Shown here: positions 19,554-28,959 of the stretch, piece by piece | Position numbering within the stretch: position 1 is the stretch's first letter | Layout of the letters: every line of letters starts with the position of its first letter | Source of the DNA: JAWSVE01 sp050633885 | GTDB lineage: Bacteria; Pseudomonadota; Gammaproteobacteria; Pseudomonadales; Cellvibrionaceae | Direction of reading: 5' to 3' | Assembly (NCBI GenBank): GCA_050633885.1 | Contig: JBOEHK010000005.1 | Location: 682,001-746,000, forward strand | DNA: 64,000 bases | The notes under the pieces: model-generated | What the model saw: only the letters and a program-made list of their open reading frames with translations | The model's database searches: none | Told to the model about the DNA's origin: nothing | Made by a program: the position numbers and the translations under genes

Positions 19554-21053
19554 ATGAAATATAACGACCTTCGTGATTTTATCGCCCAACTAGAAAAAAT
19601 GGGCGAATTAAAACGCATCACAACACCAGTTGACCCCAACTTAGAAATCACAGAAATTTGCGACCGCACACTAAAAATGGGCGGCCCCGCGTTACTGTTT
19701 GAAAACCCTATCGGTTATACCACACCTGTACTCGGCAATTTATTTGGTACACCTAAACGCGTTGCTTTAGGCATGGGGCAAGATTCCACCGAAGCATTGC
19801 ATGAAGTTGGAAAGCTTCTCGCTTTTTTAAAAGAACCTGAACCCCCAAAAGGTTTGAAAGACGCATGGGATAAACTTCCCATTTTTAAACAAGTCTTAAA
19901 CATGGGGCCAAAGGTTGTCTCAAAAGCCGCTTGCCAACAGATGATTATCGAAGGCGATGATGTCGATTTAAATACACTACCGATACAAACTTGCTGGCCC
20001 GGTGACGCAGGGCCACTAGTCACTTGGCCTCTCGTCATCACAAAAGGTCCTGAAAAAGAGCGCCAAAATTTAGGCATTTATCGCATGCAATTAATCGGAA
20101 AAAACCGATTAATTATGCGCTGGTTAAGTCATCGCGGTGGCGCTTTAGATTTTCGAGAATGGCAACAAAAATATGGCGACAAACCTTTTCCTGTTTCTGT
20201 CGCACTCGGTGCTGATCCCGCAACTATTCTTGGCGCAGTAACACCTGTCCCTGATACTTTATCTGAATACGCTTTTGCGGGTTTACTTCGCGGCGATAAA
20301 ACAGAAGTCGTTAAAAGTCTGAGTAATGATTTACACGTTCCGGCCAGTGCCGAATTTGTTTTAGAGGGTTATATTGCTCCCAACGACATGGCTGATGAAG
20401 GCCCTTTCGGCGATCACACCGGCTACTATAACGAAGTCGATCGCTTTCCCGTGTTTACCGTCGAGAAAATCACTCATCGAAAAGACCCCATCTATCACAG
20501 CACCTATACTGGCAGACCACCCGATGAACCTGCCATTTTAGGTGTCGCACTGAACGAAGTGTTCGTTCCTATTTTACAAAAACAATTCCCGGAAATTACT
20601 GATTTTTATTTGCCGCCAGAAGGTTGTTCATATCGCATGGCTGTGGTCACGATTAAAAAACAATACCCCGGCCACGCTAAACGCGTGATGATGGGCGTGT
20701 GGTCTTTCTTACGACAGTTTATGTACACCAAGTTTGTGATTGTCACAGATGACGATGTTAACGCTCGCGATTGGAAAGATGTTATCTGGGCAATGACAAC
20801 TCGCATGGATCCCGCACGCGATACGGTAATGATAGAAAATACGCCCATCGATTATTTAGATTTTGCTTCACCCGTTTCTGGTCTCGGTTCAAAAATTGGA
20901 TTCGACGCCACCAACAAATGGGAAGGTGAAACCAATCGTGAATGGGGAACAACTATCCAAATGGATGAAGCTGTTAAACAACGTGTAGACGATATTTGGG
21001 ATGAACTGGGGATAGTAAAGGTAGAAGATGAATCTTCTAAAAATCTCCTGTAG
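19554..21053 (+). CDS. ubiD: 4-hydroxy-3-polyprenylbenzoate decarboxylase UbiD
   Basis: Prenylated-FMN-dependent decarboxylase of the ubiquinone pathway, 499 residues (E. coli 497). It starts MKYNDLRDFIAQLEKMGELKR, as usual, and contains NLGIYRMQLIGKNR, the prFMN/metal-binding stretch MRWLSHRGGALDFREW, EGPFGDHTGYYN and HSTYTGRPPDEPAILG. UbiX, which makes the cofactor, is not in this window. Downstream of rho; the gene ends at a strong shared terminator. Confidence 0.97.
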   Translation: MKYNDLRDFIAQLEKMGELKRITTPVDPNLEITEICDRTLKMGGPALLFENPIGYTTPVLGNLFGTPKRVALGMGQDSTEALHEVGKLLAFLKEPEPPKGLKDAWDKLPIFKQVLNMGPKVVSKAACQQMIIEGDDVDLNTLPIQTCWPGDAGPLVTWPLVITKGPEKERQNLGIYRMQLIGKNRLIMRWLSHRGGALDFREWQQKYGDKPFPVSVALGADPATILGAVTPVPDTLSEYAFAGLLRGDKTEVVKSLSNDLHVPASAEFVLEGYIAPNDMADEGPFGDHTGYYNEVDRFPVFTVEKITHRKDPIYHSTYTGRPPDEPAILGVALNEVFVPILQKQFPEITDFYLPPEGCSYRMAVVTIKKQYPGHAKRVMMGVWSFLRQFMYTKFVIVTDDDVNARDWKDVIWAMTTRMDPARDTVMIENTPIDYLDFASPVSGLGSKIGFDATNKWEGETNREWGTTIQMDEAVKQRVDDIWDELGIVKVEDESSKNLL

Positions 21054-21080
21054 TACACTAGAGTACACGTGATAAAAATG

Positions 21081-21114
21081 AAAAAGGCGAGCTTAATATT
21101 AAGCTCGCCTTTTT
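21081..21114. terminator. bidirectional terminator between ubiD and a convergent gene
   Basis: A 15-bp perfect stem (AAAAAGGCGAGCTTA with its complement) and a 4-nt loop, with A-tract before and T-tract after. It is symmetric, so it can stop both the ubiD transcript and the minus-strand gene ending at 21139. Confidence 0.93.
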
Positions 21115-21138
21115 CATTTCCCTAATACCTTTAAAAAT

Positions 21139-23445
21139 TTAAATAGATTCAGATACCGGCTTTGATGGCATAGCCTTACCAACAGGACCATCTGAATAAT
21201 CTAACCAAGGTATTGCAGGTTGAACACCGACACCCGGTTTAGTCCAATCACAAACGCCTTCTGGAAAAATAGCTTCCATTCTTTGCCACTGATCATCTGT
21301 AAACTCTTCGCTGTAGCTTTGTCTATCTAATGGTTTTAATGCGCACTTCAAAATATTTTCTGCCAGCGGGCCGCCAGCAATTTGTCGAGGGGATTGATAG
21401 TAGGCCAGTATTGGATCAGCATCACAAACTGAGAAATCTGTGATTTTAGTTTCGTAATCATCGCCAATAAAACAAAAATCTACTGCACTTTCTGGTTTGT
21501 TTTTCCTGACTTTTTCTTCGATGGACGCATTCGATGTATCTGCTTTAATGGCCGACACCCATTCATCCATGACGTCTAATGATTCGCCCGCTAAATTTTT
21601 TGGTGGCAAAAGGGATGGGCCGTATCGCCAGATAATTTGATTATCATGATGACCTAGCACACGGTCTAAACGATCACGAACTGCAAACGCTCGCCAGTTC
21701 ATGTGAATCCCAGAATTATCATTACCCCGCAAATCAATGATTGGCGTTTTAGCCCATTGGCGAGGATCAGTCACTAACCCAATTTGATAAGCTATGGCCA
21801 CGCTTTCTTCTTTTGCTGTCATCCGTTCTTTTATCAAACCGCGATCAATATCACTGCCACCGATATTTGCATTTAGCGTGACAAATTCTTCGGTATTGAT
21901 ATCGCCATCAGCAAACGCTTTTAATCCATATTGCACACCGGTGTTATCGGCGTATCGTCGCGCAAAATTTTTATTCGGCTCATTACCCCACAACGCAATT
22001 TCGTGATCAGGTTGAGAACATCGAACGCCTTCAGGATTATTTTCGCCATCGTAAACCCAATTTTTTGGTAATTTGCAGTTGTTTACCTCTTTGCCATTAC
22101 GCTCAAAATTTCCTGGATTGTTTGAATGACCAAAAGATCGTGACCATGCCATGCACGCCTTTTCGTCGAGATGCCCTGCAATAGACGCACGCTTTTCATT
22201 AATTTCTGTTTCATTTAAATCACTGGTTAACGATTTAAATTCTAACGAATCAAAATAATTACCGAGCAACACACAATCGGTCACTTCCATACTGGTTGTA
22301 TGTGAATCTGGATAAGTACAGGCGGGTTGAATGCCATCTAAAATCCCTGGATAGGTTCCCGCAATCACTAATTGCATGATCGAACCACCGGAGCAACCCG
22401 AACCTATCGTATTTTTTATTAATCCATATTGCTCATTCACATGCTCCTTAATCATCATCACTGTTTCTGCAGCAACCACTTTATTCGCATTTAGCGCTTG
22501 ATCGGTCAAAGAACTCACTGACACCATAAATCCGCGAGACAAGGCATCGTCATTTTGCCAAGAACTATTCGGCGGCATTTGTCGTCTTGGTGTTCCCGTA
22601 CTGCCACCAAAAATATGCACTAGTTTTTTATTCCACACGGAAAACTCTTCTGCCCTATCTTTTGGCAAATCACCTGACATGTCGTTCGAAAGATCGGTGA
22701 CGACAGCGATATCATAAATGCCACGATTAATTGCACCTCGTTCTACACGAACAATATAAGGAATAATTCTACTCTCGCCCGTTACATTGTCTGTTGCTGT
22801 AAAACTTGCTATATCACTTGGTTTTTCTTCAGCGCCTTTATCATAAGGTTTAAAGCAGGGAATAACCTGTCGTGGATTTTCGGGTGAACGACCACACTTT
22901 TCTGTCGTTCGGTAGTAAAAGCTGATATCAGATTTTGTATTACATTTTTCATCTGTGGGCTCAGAACTTAAACCACTTTTGACTTTAGCAGGATTATTCT
23001 CATCGCCTTCTGTCACTTCTGTTGATGCACAAACCCAAGGTTGTATTTGCTGACCTGAAAAAATTGGCCCGCCTCGATTATGATTTTTTATTGTGAGACG
23101 TGAAGATGATTCACCAAGCGTTGCAACAATACTATTTTCTCCTTCAGTTAAGTTTTCAATCAACCCAACTAATGTGTTCTCGTCTAGATGGTTAAAGCGT
23201 TCAGTAACATTGGTTTCATTGACACTGACTGTTAGTTTTTCGGAATTTGCTCCAGACGACGTTTTAACTTCAATTAAAGCATCACCGCCGCTGATCAAAT
23301 CAGCTCTATTCGATAACGACGTAACCGTTATATTGGTGACTGCTGGCGTCGACACATCCTCTGCTTTTTTACTACAACCAACACCTAAAGCAATCATTGC
23401 GAATAACGGCAGACTGAAAACGAAAGAAGGATTGAAGGAGTACAT
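21139..23445 (-). CDS. DUF6351-like secreted alpha/beta-hydrolase-type protein
   Basis: A 768-residue exported protein, likely of the DUF6351 family. The N-terminal signal sequence ends in LGVGCSKKAED, a possible but atypical lipobox, followed by a beta-rich domain (about 35-125). The hydrolase-like part contains GSGCSGGSIMQL, a G-x-S-x-G type nucleophile elbow (near residue 358), and later a D/H-containing region DNSGIHMNWRAFAVRDRLDR and GHHDNQIIWRYGP. Many cysteines suggest disulfides. The substrate is unknown; related folds include tannase/feruloyl esterase-like and polyester-degrading enzymes. An AGAGGA ribosome site precedes the ATG. It is a single-gene unit. Confidence 0.6.
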   Translation of the reverse strand: MYSFNPSFVFSLPLFAMIALGVGCSKKAEDVSTPAVTNITVTSLSNRADLISGGDALIEVKTSSGANSEKLTVSVNETNVTERFNHLDENTLVGLIENLTEGENSIVATLGESSSRLTIKNHNRGGPIFSGQQIQPWVCASTEVTEGDENNPAKVKSGLSSEPTDEKCNTKSDISFYYRTTEKCGRSPENPRQVIPCFKPYDKGAEEKPSDIASFTATDNVTGESRIIPYIVRVERGAINRGIYDIAVVTDLSNDMSGDLPKDRAEEFSVWNKKLVHIFGGSTGTPRRQMPPNSSWQNDDALSRGFMVSVSSLTDQALNANKVVAAETVMMIKEHVNEQYGLIKNTIGSGCSGGSIMQLVIAGTYPGILDGIQPACTYPDSHTTSMEVTDCVLLGNYFDSLEFKSLTSDLNETEINEKRASIAGHLDEKACMAWSRSFGHSNNPGNFERNGKEVNNCKLPKNWVYDGENNPEGVRCSQPDHEIALWGNEPNKNFARRYADNTGVQYGLKAFADGDINTEEFVTLNANIGGSDIDRGLIKERMTAKEESVAIAYQIGLVTDPRQWAKTPIIDLRGNDNSGIHMNWRAFAVRDRLDRVLGHHDNQIIWRYGPSLLPPKNLAGESLDVMDEWVSAIKADTSNASIEEKVRKNKPESAVDFCFIGDDYETKITDFSVCDADPILAYYQSPRQIAGGPLAENILKCALKPLDRQSYSEEFTDDQWQRMEAIFPEGVCDWTKPGVGVQPAIPWLDYSDGPVGKAMPSKPVSESI

Positions 23446-23751
23446 AGAGTGGTCCTCTAATAAAATATAATTATTATTTTAAAAAATTGATTAAGTAAAC
23501 TAAGTTTGAATGAATAAATATTTTGTAATTATTATATTTTGCTTTTTGCCTAAAATCAGACCTTATTAAGCAATAGCTTTGGCCATACCACAGCATAACG
23601 CCCCATATCCTTACGAGGCACCAAAGTGTATTGCAATAACGAGAAAAATACTTACAGGGAAATGTAAAAAACGATTAAGCCATTTCTTAAATAGGTTAAT
23701 TAGGTTTTAGCTAAACGATCGGCAAAGAGAAAAAAAGCGTGAGACAACAAA
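23446..23751. other. AT-rich intergenic region
   Basis: 306 bp between the hydrolase-like gene and dgkA, both on the minus strand. The part next to the hydrolase start (23450-23560) is very AT-rich and is the expected promoter region for it. I see no hairpin with a U-tract for the dgkA transcript and no gene. Confidence 0.4.
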
Positions 23752-24123
23752 CTATACAAAAAATCGCGCTAATATCGCCCCCCAAGTAAAAATAACGATA
23801 AACAAGCTAACCAATACGGCGGCAGAACCCATATCTTTTGCCATACCACTGAGTGGATGCTCTTCTGTGCCAATTCTATCGACAACCGCTTCGACAGCGC
23901 TATTTAAAAGCTCGACAATTAATACGATTAAAACACTGGTAATTAACGCGACTCGTTCAAGCGCTATAACCGGTAAAAATATAGCGGTTGGTATTAATAT
24001 GACAGCAAGTACAACCTCAAATCGAAATGCCGCCTCACCGTGCCATGCTTGTATGAAACCTTGCTTTGAAAATTTTGTTGCGTTTTTTAATCGTAAAATT
24101 TCACTGCGTATATAATCGAGCAT
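23752..24123 (-). CDS. dgkA: diacylglycerol kinase
   Basis: Small integral inner-membrane kinase that phosphorylates diacylglycerol to phosphatidic acid, recycling lipid from membrane-derived oligosaccharide synthesis. The 123 residues contain three hydrophobic helices. Family motifs: the amphipathic start with HGEAAFRFEV, and IVELLNSAVEAVVDRIG followed by KDMGSAAV, the active-site Glu/Asn/Asp cluster. It lies 18 bp after hemY on the same strand, so is probably co-transcribed with the hem genes. Confidence 0.94.
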   Translation of the reverse strand: MLDYIRSEILRLKNATKFSKQGFIQAWHGEAAFRFEVVLAVILIPTAIFLPVIALERVALITSVLIVLIVELLNSAVEAVVDRIGTEEHPLSGMAKDMGSAAVLVSLFIVIFTWGAILARFFV

Positions 24124-24141
24124 TCAGTTTCCTTGTTGCTT

Positions 24142-25380
24142 TTATTTGCTAACGGCTGCTAAAGGTAGGCCGCTTTGTTGAGCCAAACTTGGTAGGGGGA
24201 GATCCGGAAGACCGGTACCGGTATGTGCGATACTGTCTTGATAGTATTCATTACTTTTTTCGTATTCACCCATGTGAGATAGCAGTCTCGCTAATTCAGC
24301 ATAAGCTTCCGCACTTTTCTCAAATTTAATGCTATCCTCAAAATATTCTCTCGCTTTATCCCAAGATTCAGTTCTCAAACTTAAACGGCCTAGTGTAAGT
24401 AAGATAGTCGGGTTTGCTGGCCTTTCTCGCAGCCATGTTTCTGCAATCAATAATTGCTTTTTAATATCATCGCCAGCAACACGGCCATAAAAATTAACGA
24501 GCCGATCATCCCAATTTCTTTTTAACCCTTTTCGGATAACTGATTCCGCGCCTTTATGATTCCCTTCTTTTTCAAGCTGCTCAACATAAATGGTGATGAC
24601 ATCGATATCTTTTTTGATATTACTCGGTATCGCATCCCACTCGGATTTAATGTCTGCTTCTGGAGAAATCAAACAGGCTTTATAGAGCGTTAATTGTAAT
24701 GTTTGGAATTCATTTGGCGTTAAAATCTCAGACTTTTTAAGGCTGGGTAATAAAAGTTTTAACGATTTCCAATCCTCTAAAAACACATACGTTTGCTGTA
24801 ATAAATCGAGTACAACAGGATGATTCGGCGCTAATTTTTTTGCTCTTTCTAACGTTGCTAAACATTGCTCATATTTTTTATCGATCAATTGCATTCGCGC
24901 TTGCGTGAGTGCCACAGCCAACCCACTATCCGAGGATGTCTTTTCAGCTTGATGCAAAAGATCCAATGCTTCTTTTTGATTCCCCATTTCATAACTTGCT
25001 CTAGAAGCAGCCAAGTAATTTATAATAGGGTAATCTGTTTTCTTTACAGATTTAAGTAAGTTTTTACGTGCTTGGGCCCAGTTGCCTTCCATAAAATTGA
25101 CGAGTCCCATTGCCGTTCGCCGCTGAACAGCCTGACTATTCCCCGCCAATACTTTATTAGCGCCACCCACAACGCTATTAATCACTGACCGCACCAGCCA
25201 CAATAAAAAGTAAAACACACTGACACACAACAGAAATGCAGCGACAGCAGCCCAGAAGCTCATTTCTATACTGGTATTGCCCAAAGAAATGAGAACGTAT
25301 CCACTACCTTGTGTCACCTTATGAAAAAGAAATGACCCCGCGACTAAAGCGATTAAAATTAAAAATAGTAATCGCTTCAT
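24142..25380 (-). CDS. hemY: HemY, TPR protein associated with heme biosynthesis
   Basis: Inner-membrane protein of 412 residues with two N-terminal hydrophobic segments (about 4-22 and 40-65), a HemY_N domain including GLVNFMEGNWAQARKNLLKS, then tetratricopeptide-like helices. This is the enterobacterial-type HemY, not the protoporphyrinogen oxidase that shares the name; its exact role is unclear, although it is linked to late heme synthesis. It overlaps hemX by 4 bp and sits in the hemC-hemD-hemX-hemY order. Confidence 0.9.
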   Translation of the reverse strand: MKRLLFLILIALVAGSFLFHKVTQGSGYVLISLGNTSIEMSFWAAVAAFLLCVSVFYFLLWLVRSVINSVVGGANKVLAGNSQAVQRRTAMGLVNFMEGNWAQARKNLLKSVKKTDYPIINYLAASRASYEMGNQKEALDLLHQAEKTSSDSGLAVALTQARMQLIDKKYEQCLATLERAKKLAPNHPVVLDLLQQTYVFLEDWKSLKLLLPSLKKSEILTPNEFQTLQLTLYKACLISPEADIKSEWDAIPSNIKKDIDVITIYVEQLEKEGNHKGAESVIRKGLKRNWDDRLVNFYGRVAGDDIKKQLLIAETWLRERPANPTILLTLGRLSLRTESWDKAREYFEDSIKFEKSAEAYAELARLLSHMGEYEKSNEYYQDSIAHTGTGLPDLPLPSLAQQSGLPLAAVSK

Positions 25381-26861
25381 TCCACAACCTCCGCGTCCTT
25401 AGGTCTTGATACTGGAGGTGTTAATTCTGAAGTTGTTGATGCTGAAGTTGTTTGCGCTGATACTGCTGCTGGCTTAGATAATGAAGAGTTCGATTTAACA
25501 GCCGCTTGCGGTTCAGACATATTTTTTAATCGATGTAATCTTTCAATGTAAGCAGCTAATGCTTTTTGTGACTGAGTAATTTCAGGTAGAACTTGGATAA
25601 TATTGTGTTGTTTGAGTGCATTAAGATCGCCAACTAGGCTCTCCGCTTCTTTCGAAAATGGATAATATTCACTCAACAACCGACTCGCTTTACCTAAACT
25701 TTCTTCAAACACTAATTGTTGTTCTTTTAATAACGCAAGCTGTGCTGTCTCTATCGTTAAACGCAAACTATTTTGGAGATAGGCTTGCCCTTCAGCAGGC
25801 AATAAAGACTGAATCGTTTCATCGTGTTTTGTAATGCGAATGTAACTTTGCAAAGCAGACAATGCTTTTGAAAAACTTTGCTTGACCACATCAAAGCCTT
25901 TAGCCGTTTCTTTTGGTTTTTCTTCAGCGATTAATGGTGCATTCTGATAATTCTGTGGCACAGGGCTCGGCAACACCACTAACGCTTTGCTCATAGCTGC
26001 CAGCGATAGAAAGATACCTTCTCGATCAACACTTTTAACTAATTTAAGCGCCGTAATATCTTCCACTAATTTTTCGCGAACGCGAAATAATTCTGGGTCG
26101 GTGAGTTTTTGTAATATTTCATCGGCAGCTTGCAGAAGAGCCAATGCACCTTGGCTATTACGCTCCATCACTAAACGCTGCCCAGCCAACCGGGTTAGGT
26201 AATGCGCTTCTGCAAGTTTCCAATCCTCATTTGTAGTGGTAGTCAACGCAGCCCACTGTTCTCTTTGACCGGAAATTTGTTGTTTCAGCATTTCATTTTC
26301 TTTTTGCAGCTGAGAGACGCTTTGTTTTTGCTGATCCAGTTGAGAATTTATGTCGTTATTGATTGAGCTAATATGCGTTTCAAGCGTATTTACCTTGGTC
26401 TCATATTGCTGCGTTTGAGAATTTCCGTCGCTGCTTATCGCATTAATTTTTTTATCTTGAACCCATAAAAAATAGCCCATAGCGGCTAACGCGCAGAGCA
26501 TGATTAACAATAACAAAATGATCGGCCAGCGAGCAGATTTTTTAGGCTTAGTCGTTTTTTCTTTTGTTGATGGAGGAGTCGCTGCCTTTTTAGGTGATGA
26601 TGATTTATCCGATGCTTCTGTTGTTTTCTCTTGCGCTTGTGATTTTTTTTCAGTGTTTATTTTCTCAGAAGCACCGCTGCTTTCTGAATTATTTTCTCGC
26701 TGTTCACTGACATTCTGTTTTGTTGTTTCTACAGACTGAGAAGCATCTTTGTTGAGCTTGACCTTCGCTTTCACTTGAGAAGATTCTTCAGCAGCGTCTT
26801 TATTTGCATCTGTCATCGCATTTTTCACTATATTGTCTATGGCGTTTTTGTCAGTTGTCAT
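25377..26861 (-). CDS. hemX: HemX family protein
   Basis: A 494-residue protein with a cytoplasmic N-terminus rich in Lys, Ser, Glu and Thr (about 1-110), one transmembrane helix (WPIILLLLIMLCALAAMGYF, about 113-135), a coiled-coil (140-200) and a helical periplasmic domain with the family stretch WKLAEAHYLTRLAGQRLVME. It is often annotated as uroporphyrinogen-III C-methyltransferase, but it has none of the SAM-methyltransferase motifs, so that name would be misleading. Linked to hemY by a 4-bp overlap and 25 bp after hemD. Confidence 0.88.
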   Translation of the reverse strand: MTTDKNAIDNIVKNAMTDANKDAAEESSQVKAKVKLNKDASQSVETTKQNVSEQRENNSESSGASEKINTEKKSQAQEKTTEASDKSSSPKKAATPPSTKEKTTKPKKSARWPIILLLLIMLCALAAMGYFLWVQDKKINAISSDGNSQTQQYETKVNTLETHISSINNDINSQLDQQKQSVSQLQKENEMLKQQISGQREQWAALTTTTNEDWKLAEAHYLTRLAGQRLVMERNSQGALALLQAADEILQKLTDPELFRVREKLVEDITALKLVKSVDREGIFLSLAAMSKALVVLPSPVPQNYQNAPLIAEEKPKETAKGFDVVKQSFSKALSALQSYIRITKHDETIQSLLPAEGQAYLQNSLRLTIETAQLALLKEQQLVFEESLGKASRLLSEYYPFSKEAESLVGDLNALKQHNIIQVLPEITQSQKALAAYIERLHRLKNMSEPQAAVKSNSSLSKPAAVSAQTTSASTTSELTPPVSRPKDAEVVE

Positions 26862-26886
26862 ATCACTTATTTTCTCTCACATTCGC

Positions 26887-27771
26887 TTACCGTGATTGCC
26901 AGTCAGAAAGCGCTTCTTTCATTTCATTATCGGTCGCGTTCTTTGCAACAATTAATTCTTGAAAACCTAACTCTTTCGCAATCTTGGCAACACGCTCTCC
27001 AGGGATCAAAAGGGGCAACGCCTTGGCATTGACGCTGGATTTATTCGTTGCATCAAGATTCTCTTTAGTAAGCTGGTCTATCACCTTATTCAGATTCACT
27101 ACACTCTCACCACTATGGGCTGATAATACCGTTTTCCGGTGAGTATTTCCTAATTTCAACGCACGTAATTGTGTCAACGCTTTTTGAGGTAATTCCCGTG
27201 TATAAAGCTCACCATAGGTTACCGATGCGCCTCTGATAGTCAATTCTTCGCTGAGCAAAGTTCGCCCACCAACACCTCTAAAGATTAAGATTTTTTGATC
27301 TTTTACATTGTTGAAGTCATTGAGTGCCAGCAAATCTTCACTATTCATCGCTTCATCTGGCGAGGTAATTTGAAATCCTAGCTCTCTAGCGAGCTTAGCC
27401 GTAGCGGAGCCGACGGCAAAATATTGAATGCCTACTGGATGTTGAGGCCAATAGTCGTCAATCCATAGAGATGCTTCAGACACGGCGTTTTGACTGACAA
27501 AGATCACTTTTTTGAACTCATCTAATCTCAGTATCACCGACTTAAGCTTATTGAGCCTTTCTGCTATTTTTGAATCAGAGTTTATGAGAGGGTTAACTTT
27601 GTGAGAACCAACACTAGACCTCCTGTCTTTGATGGGACGAATCTCAAGCATCGGCACTAACGTTGTGTGAGCACCTAGCGCTTCAAGCTGTTGTTGCCAT
27701 TTTTCGCCCTGCACTTTAGGGCGGGTAATCACAATATCCAGATGACTTAAAGACTTATCTTGAGAGCTCAT
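26887..27771 (-). CDS. hemD: uroporphyrinogen-III synthase
   Basis: Cyclises hydroxymethylbilane to uroporphyrinogen III. The sequence is weakly conserved, as usual in this family. Recognisable parts are LDIVITRPKVQGEKWQQQL at the start, VIFVSQNAVSEAS, YFAVGSATAKLARELGF and KILIFRGVGGRTLLSEEL. The 294 residues are slightly longer than typical (about 250), with an extra charged stretch at 50-75. Position between hemC and hemX makes the call firm. Confidence 0.9.
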   Translation of the reverse strand: MSSQDKSLSHLDIVITRPKVQGEKWQQQLEALGAHTTLVPMLEIRPIKDRRSSVGSHKVNPLINSDSKIAERLNKLKSVILRLDEFKKVIFVSQNAVSEASLWIDDYWPQHPVGIQYFAVGSATAKLARELGFQITSPDEAMNSEDLLALNDFNNVKDQKILIFRGVGGRTLLSEELTIRGASVTYGELYTRELPQKALTQLRALKLGNTHRKTVLSAHSGESVVNLNKVIDQLTKENLDATNKSSVNAKALPLLIPGERVAKIAKELGFQELIVAKNATDNEMKEALSDWQSR

Positions 27772-27854
27772 ATGATGTTTATCTGCGCGTGTTTGTCTAC
27801 GCGTTAATGAATTCCAATTGTTAGAGACTAAATATCAAAATCAATGTATGTGAA

Positions 27855-28793
27855 TTAGTGACTTAGCGCCGTTAATATTTTATCCGCTCCATTTGCTATT
27901 AACTCTTCTGCTAACGCCACACCCATCTTGTCGGCATTATTTGCAGGGCCAGATATATTTTTTTGAATAATTTTTTCGCCATCCACACTTCCCACCAGTG
28001 CTTGTAAAAAAAGCTCGTCTTCTCCTAATGTGTTTTTTTGATGTACCGCATACGAAGCAATAGGAACTTGGCAGCCGCCTTCTAACCGCCTGACAACAGC
28101 TCGCTCGGCTATCACTACATCGGCAGTCGCCTGATGATGAAGAGGAGACAGTAAATCTATAATCGCTTTATCAGCCGTTCGACATTCGATACCAACAGCG
28201 CCTTGTCCGCCCGATGGCAAGCACAATTCAGTTGATAACTTTTCTTTTATTCGCTCATCAAACCCTAACCGCATTAATCCAGCAGACGCTAATATAATGG
28301 CATCATATTGACCATCATCTAATTTTTTTAATCGCGTGTTGACATTACCGCGTAAAAATTCAATTTTTAAATCAGGTCGATAGGCTAGAATTTGGCTTTG
28401 CCTTCTCAGGCTGGATGTACCCACCCGACTACCTTGCGGCAGCTCATTTAATGTGGCGTAATCATTTGAAACAAACGCGTCACGGGGATCTTCTCGCTCA
28501 CAAATAGTGACTAGCCCTAACCCTTTGGGAAACTCCATCGGTACATCTTTCATTGAATGAACAGCGATATCTGCTCTATTTTCTAATAGCGCATGCTCTA
28601 GCTCTTTGACAAATAACCCTTTGCCGCCAACTTTCGCCAAAGGAATATCTAACACTTGATCCCCACGACTTGTCATCGGGACTAATTCAACAGACAAGCC
28701 AGGATGAAATTTTTCAAGCTCAGCTTTTACAAACTCCGCTTGCCATAATGCCAAAGCACTTTTTCGAGTTGCGATACGAAGTGTCTGAATCAT
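27855..28793 (-). CDS. hemC: porphobilinogen deaminase (hydroxymethylbilane synthase)
   Basis: Joins four porphobilinogens into hydroxymethylbilane using a covalently bound dipyrromethane cofactor. Starting at the ATG at 28793 (TLRIATRKSALALWQA) gives 312 residues, the family length; the frame stays open 24 codons upstream with no homology. Motifs: MTSRGDQ, HSMKDVP (catalytic Asp), GTSSLRRQSQ, RGNVNTRL and the cofactor cysteine in LEGGCQVPIA near residue 242. First hem gene of the run, separated from algR by a terminator, so it likely has its own promoter at about 28800-28850. Confidence 0.97.
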   Translation of the reverse strand: MIQTLRIATRKSALALWQAEFVKAELEKFHPGLSVELVPMTSRGDQVLDIPLAKVGGKGLFVKELEHALLENRADIAVHSMKDVPMEFPKGLGLVTICEREDPRDAFVSNDYATLNELPQGSRVGTSSLRRQSQILAYRPDLKIEFLRGNVNTRLKKLDDGQYDAIILASAGLMRLGFDERIKEKLSTELCLPSGGQGAVGIECRTADKAIIDLLSPLHHQATADVVIAERAVVRRLEGGCQVPIASYAVHQKNTLGEDELFLQALVGSVDGEKIIQKNISGPANNADKMGVALAEELIANGADKILTALSH

Positions 28794-28854
28794 ATAAAAC
28801 CCAACCATTAAAATTTTAACGTTAACGCATAAAAATTTATTGTTAATTGTATGC

Positions 28855-28900
28855 AAAAAAACCAAACAACTTTTCCTATTGGTTAAGCTGTTTGGTTTTT
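28855..28900 (-). terminator. terminator between algR and hemC
   Basis: On the minus strand AAAAACCAAACAG pairs with the complementary segment ending in TTTGGTTTTTTT, a stem of about 12 bp with one mismatch and an 18-nt loop, followed by a U-run. It lies 60 bp after the algR stop. Confidence 0.8.
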
Positions 28901-28959
28901 CATTATTTTAGCTTTTTGATTTTTAAACGTTTAAACTCTTAAACTAAAAAAGCTACCGC

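Noticed and set aside
25377..26861. HemX as a true uroporphyrinogen-III methyltransferase
   Set aside because: No SAM-methyltransferase motifs; it has a charged N-terminus, one transmembrane helix, a coiled coil and the HemX domain.
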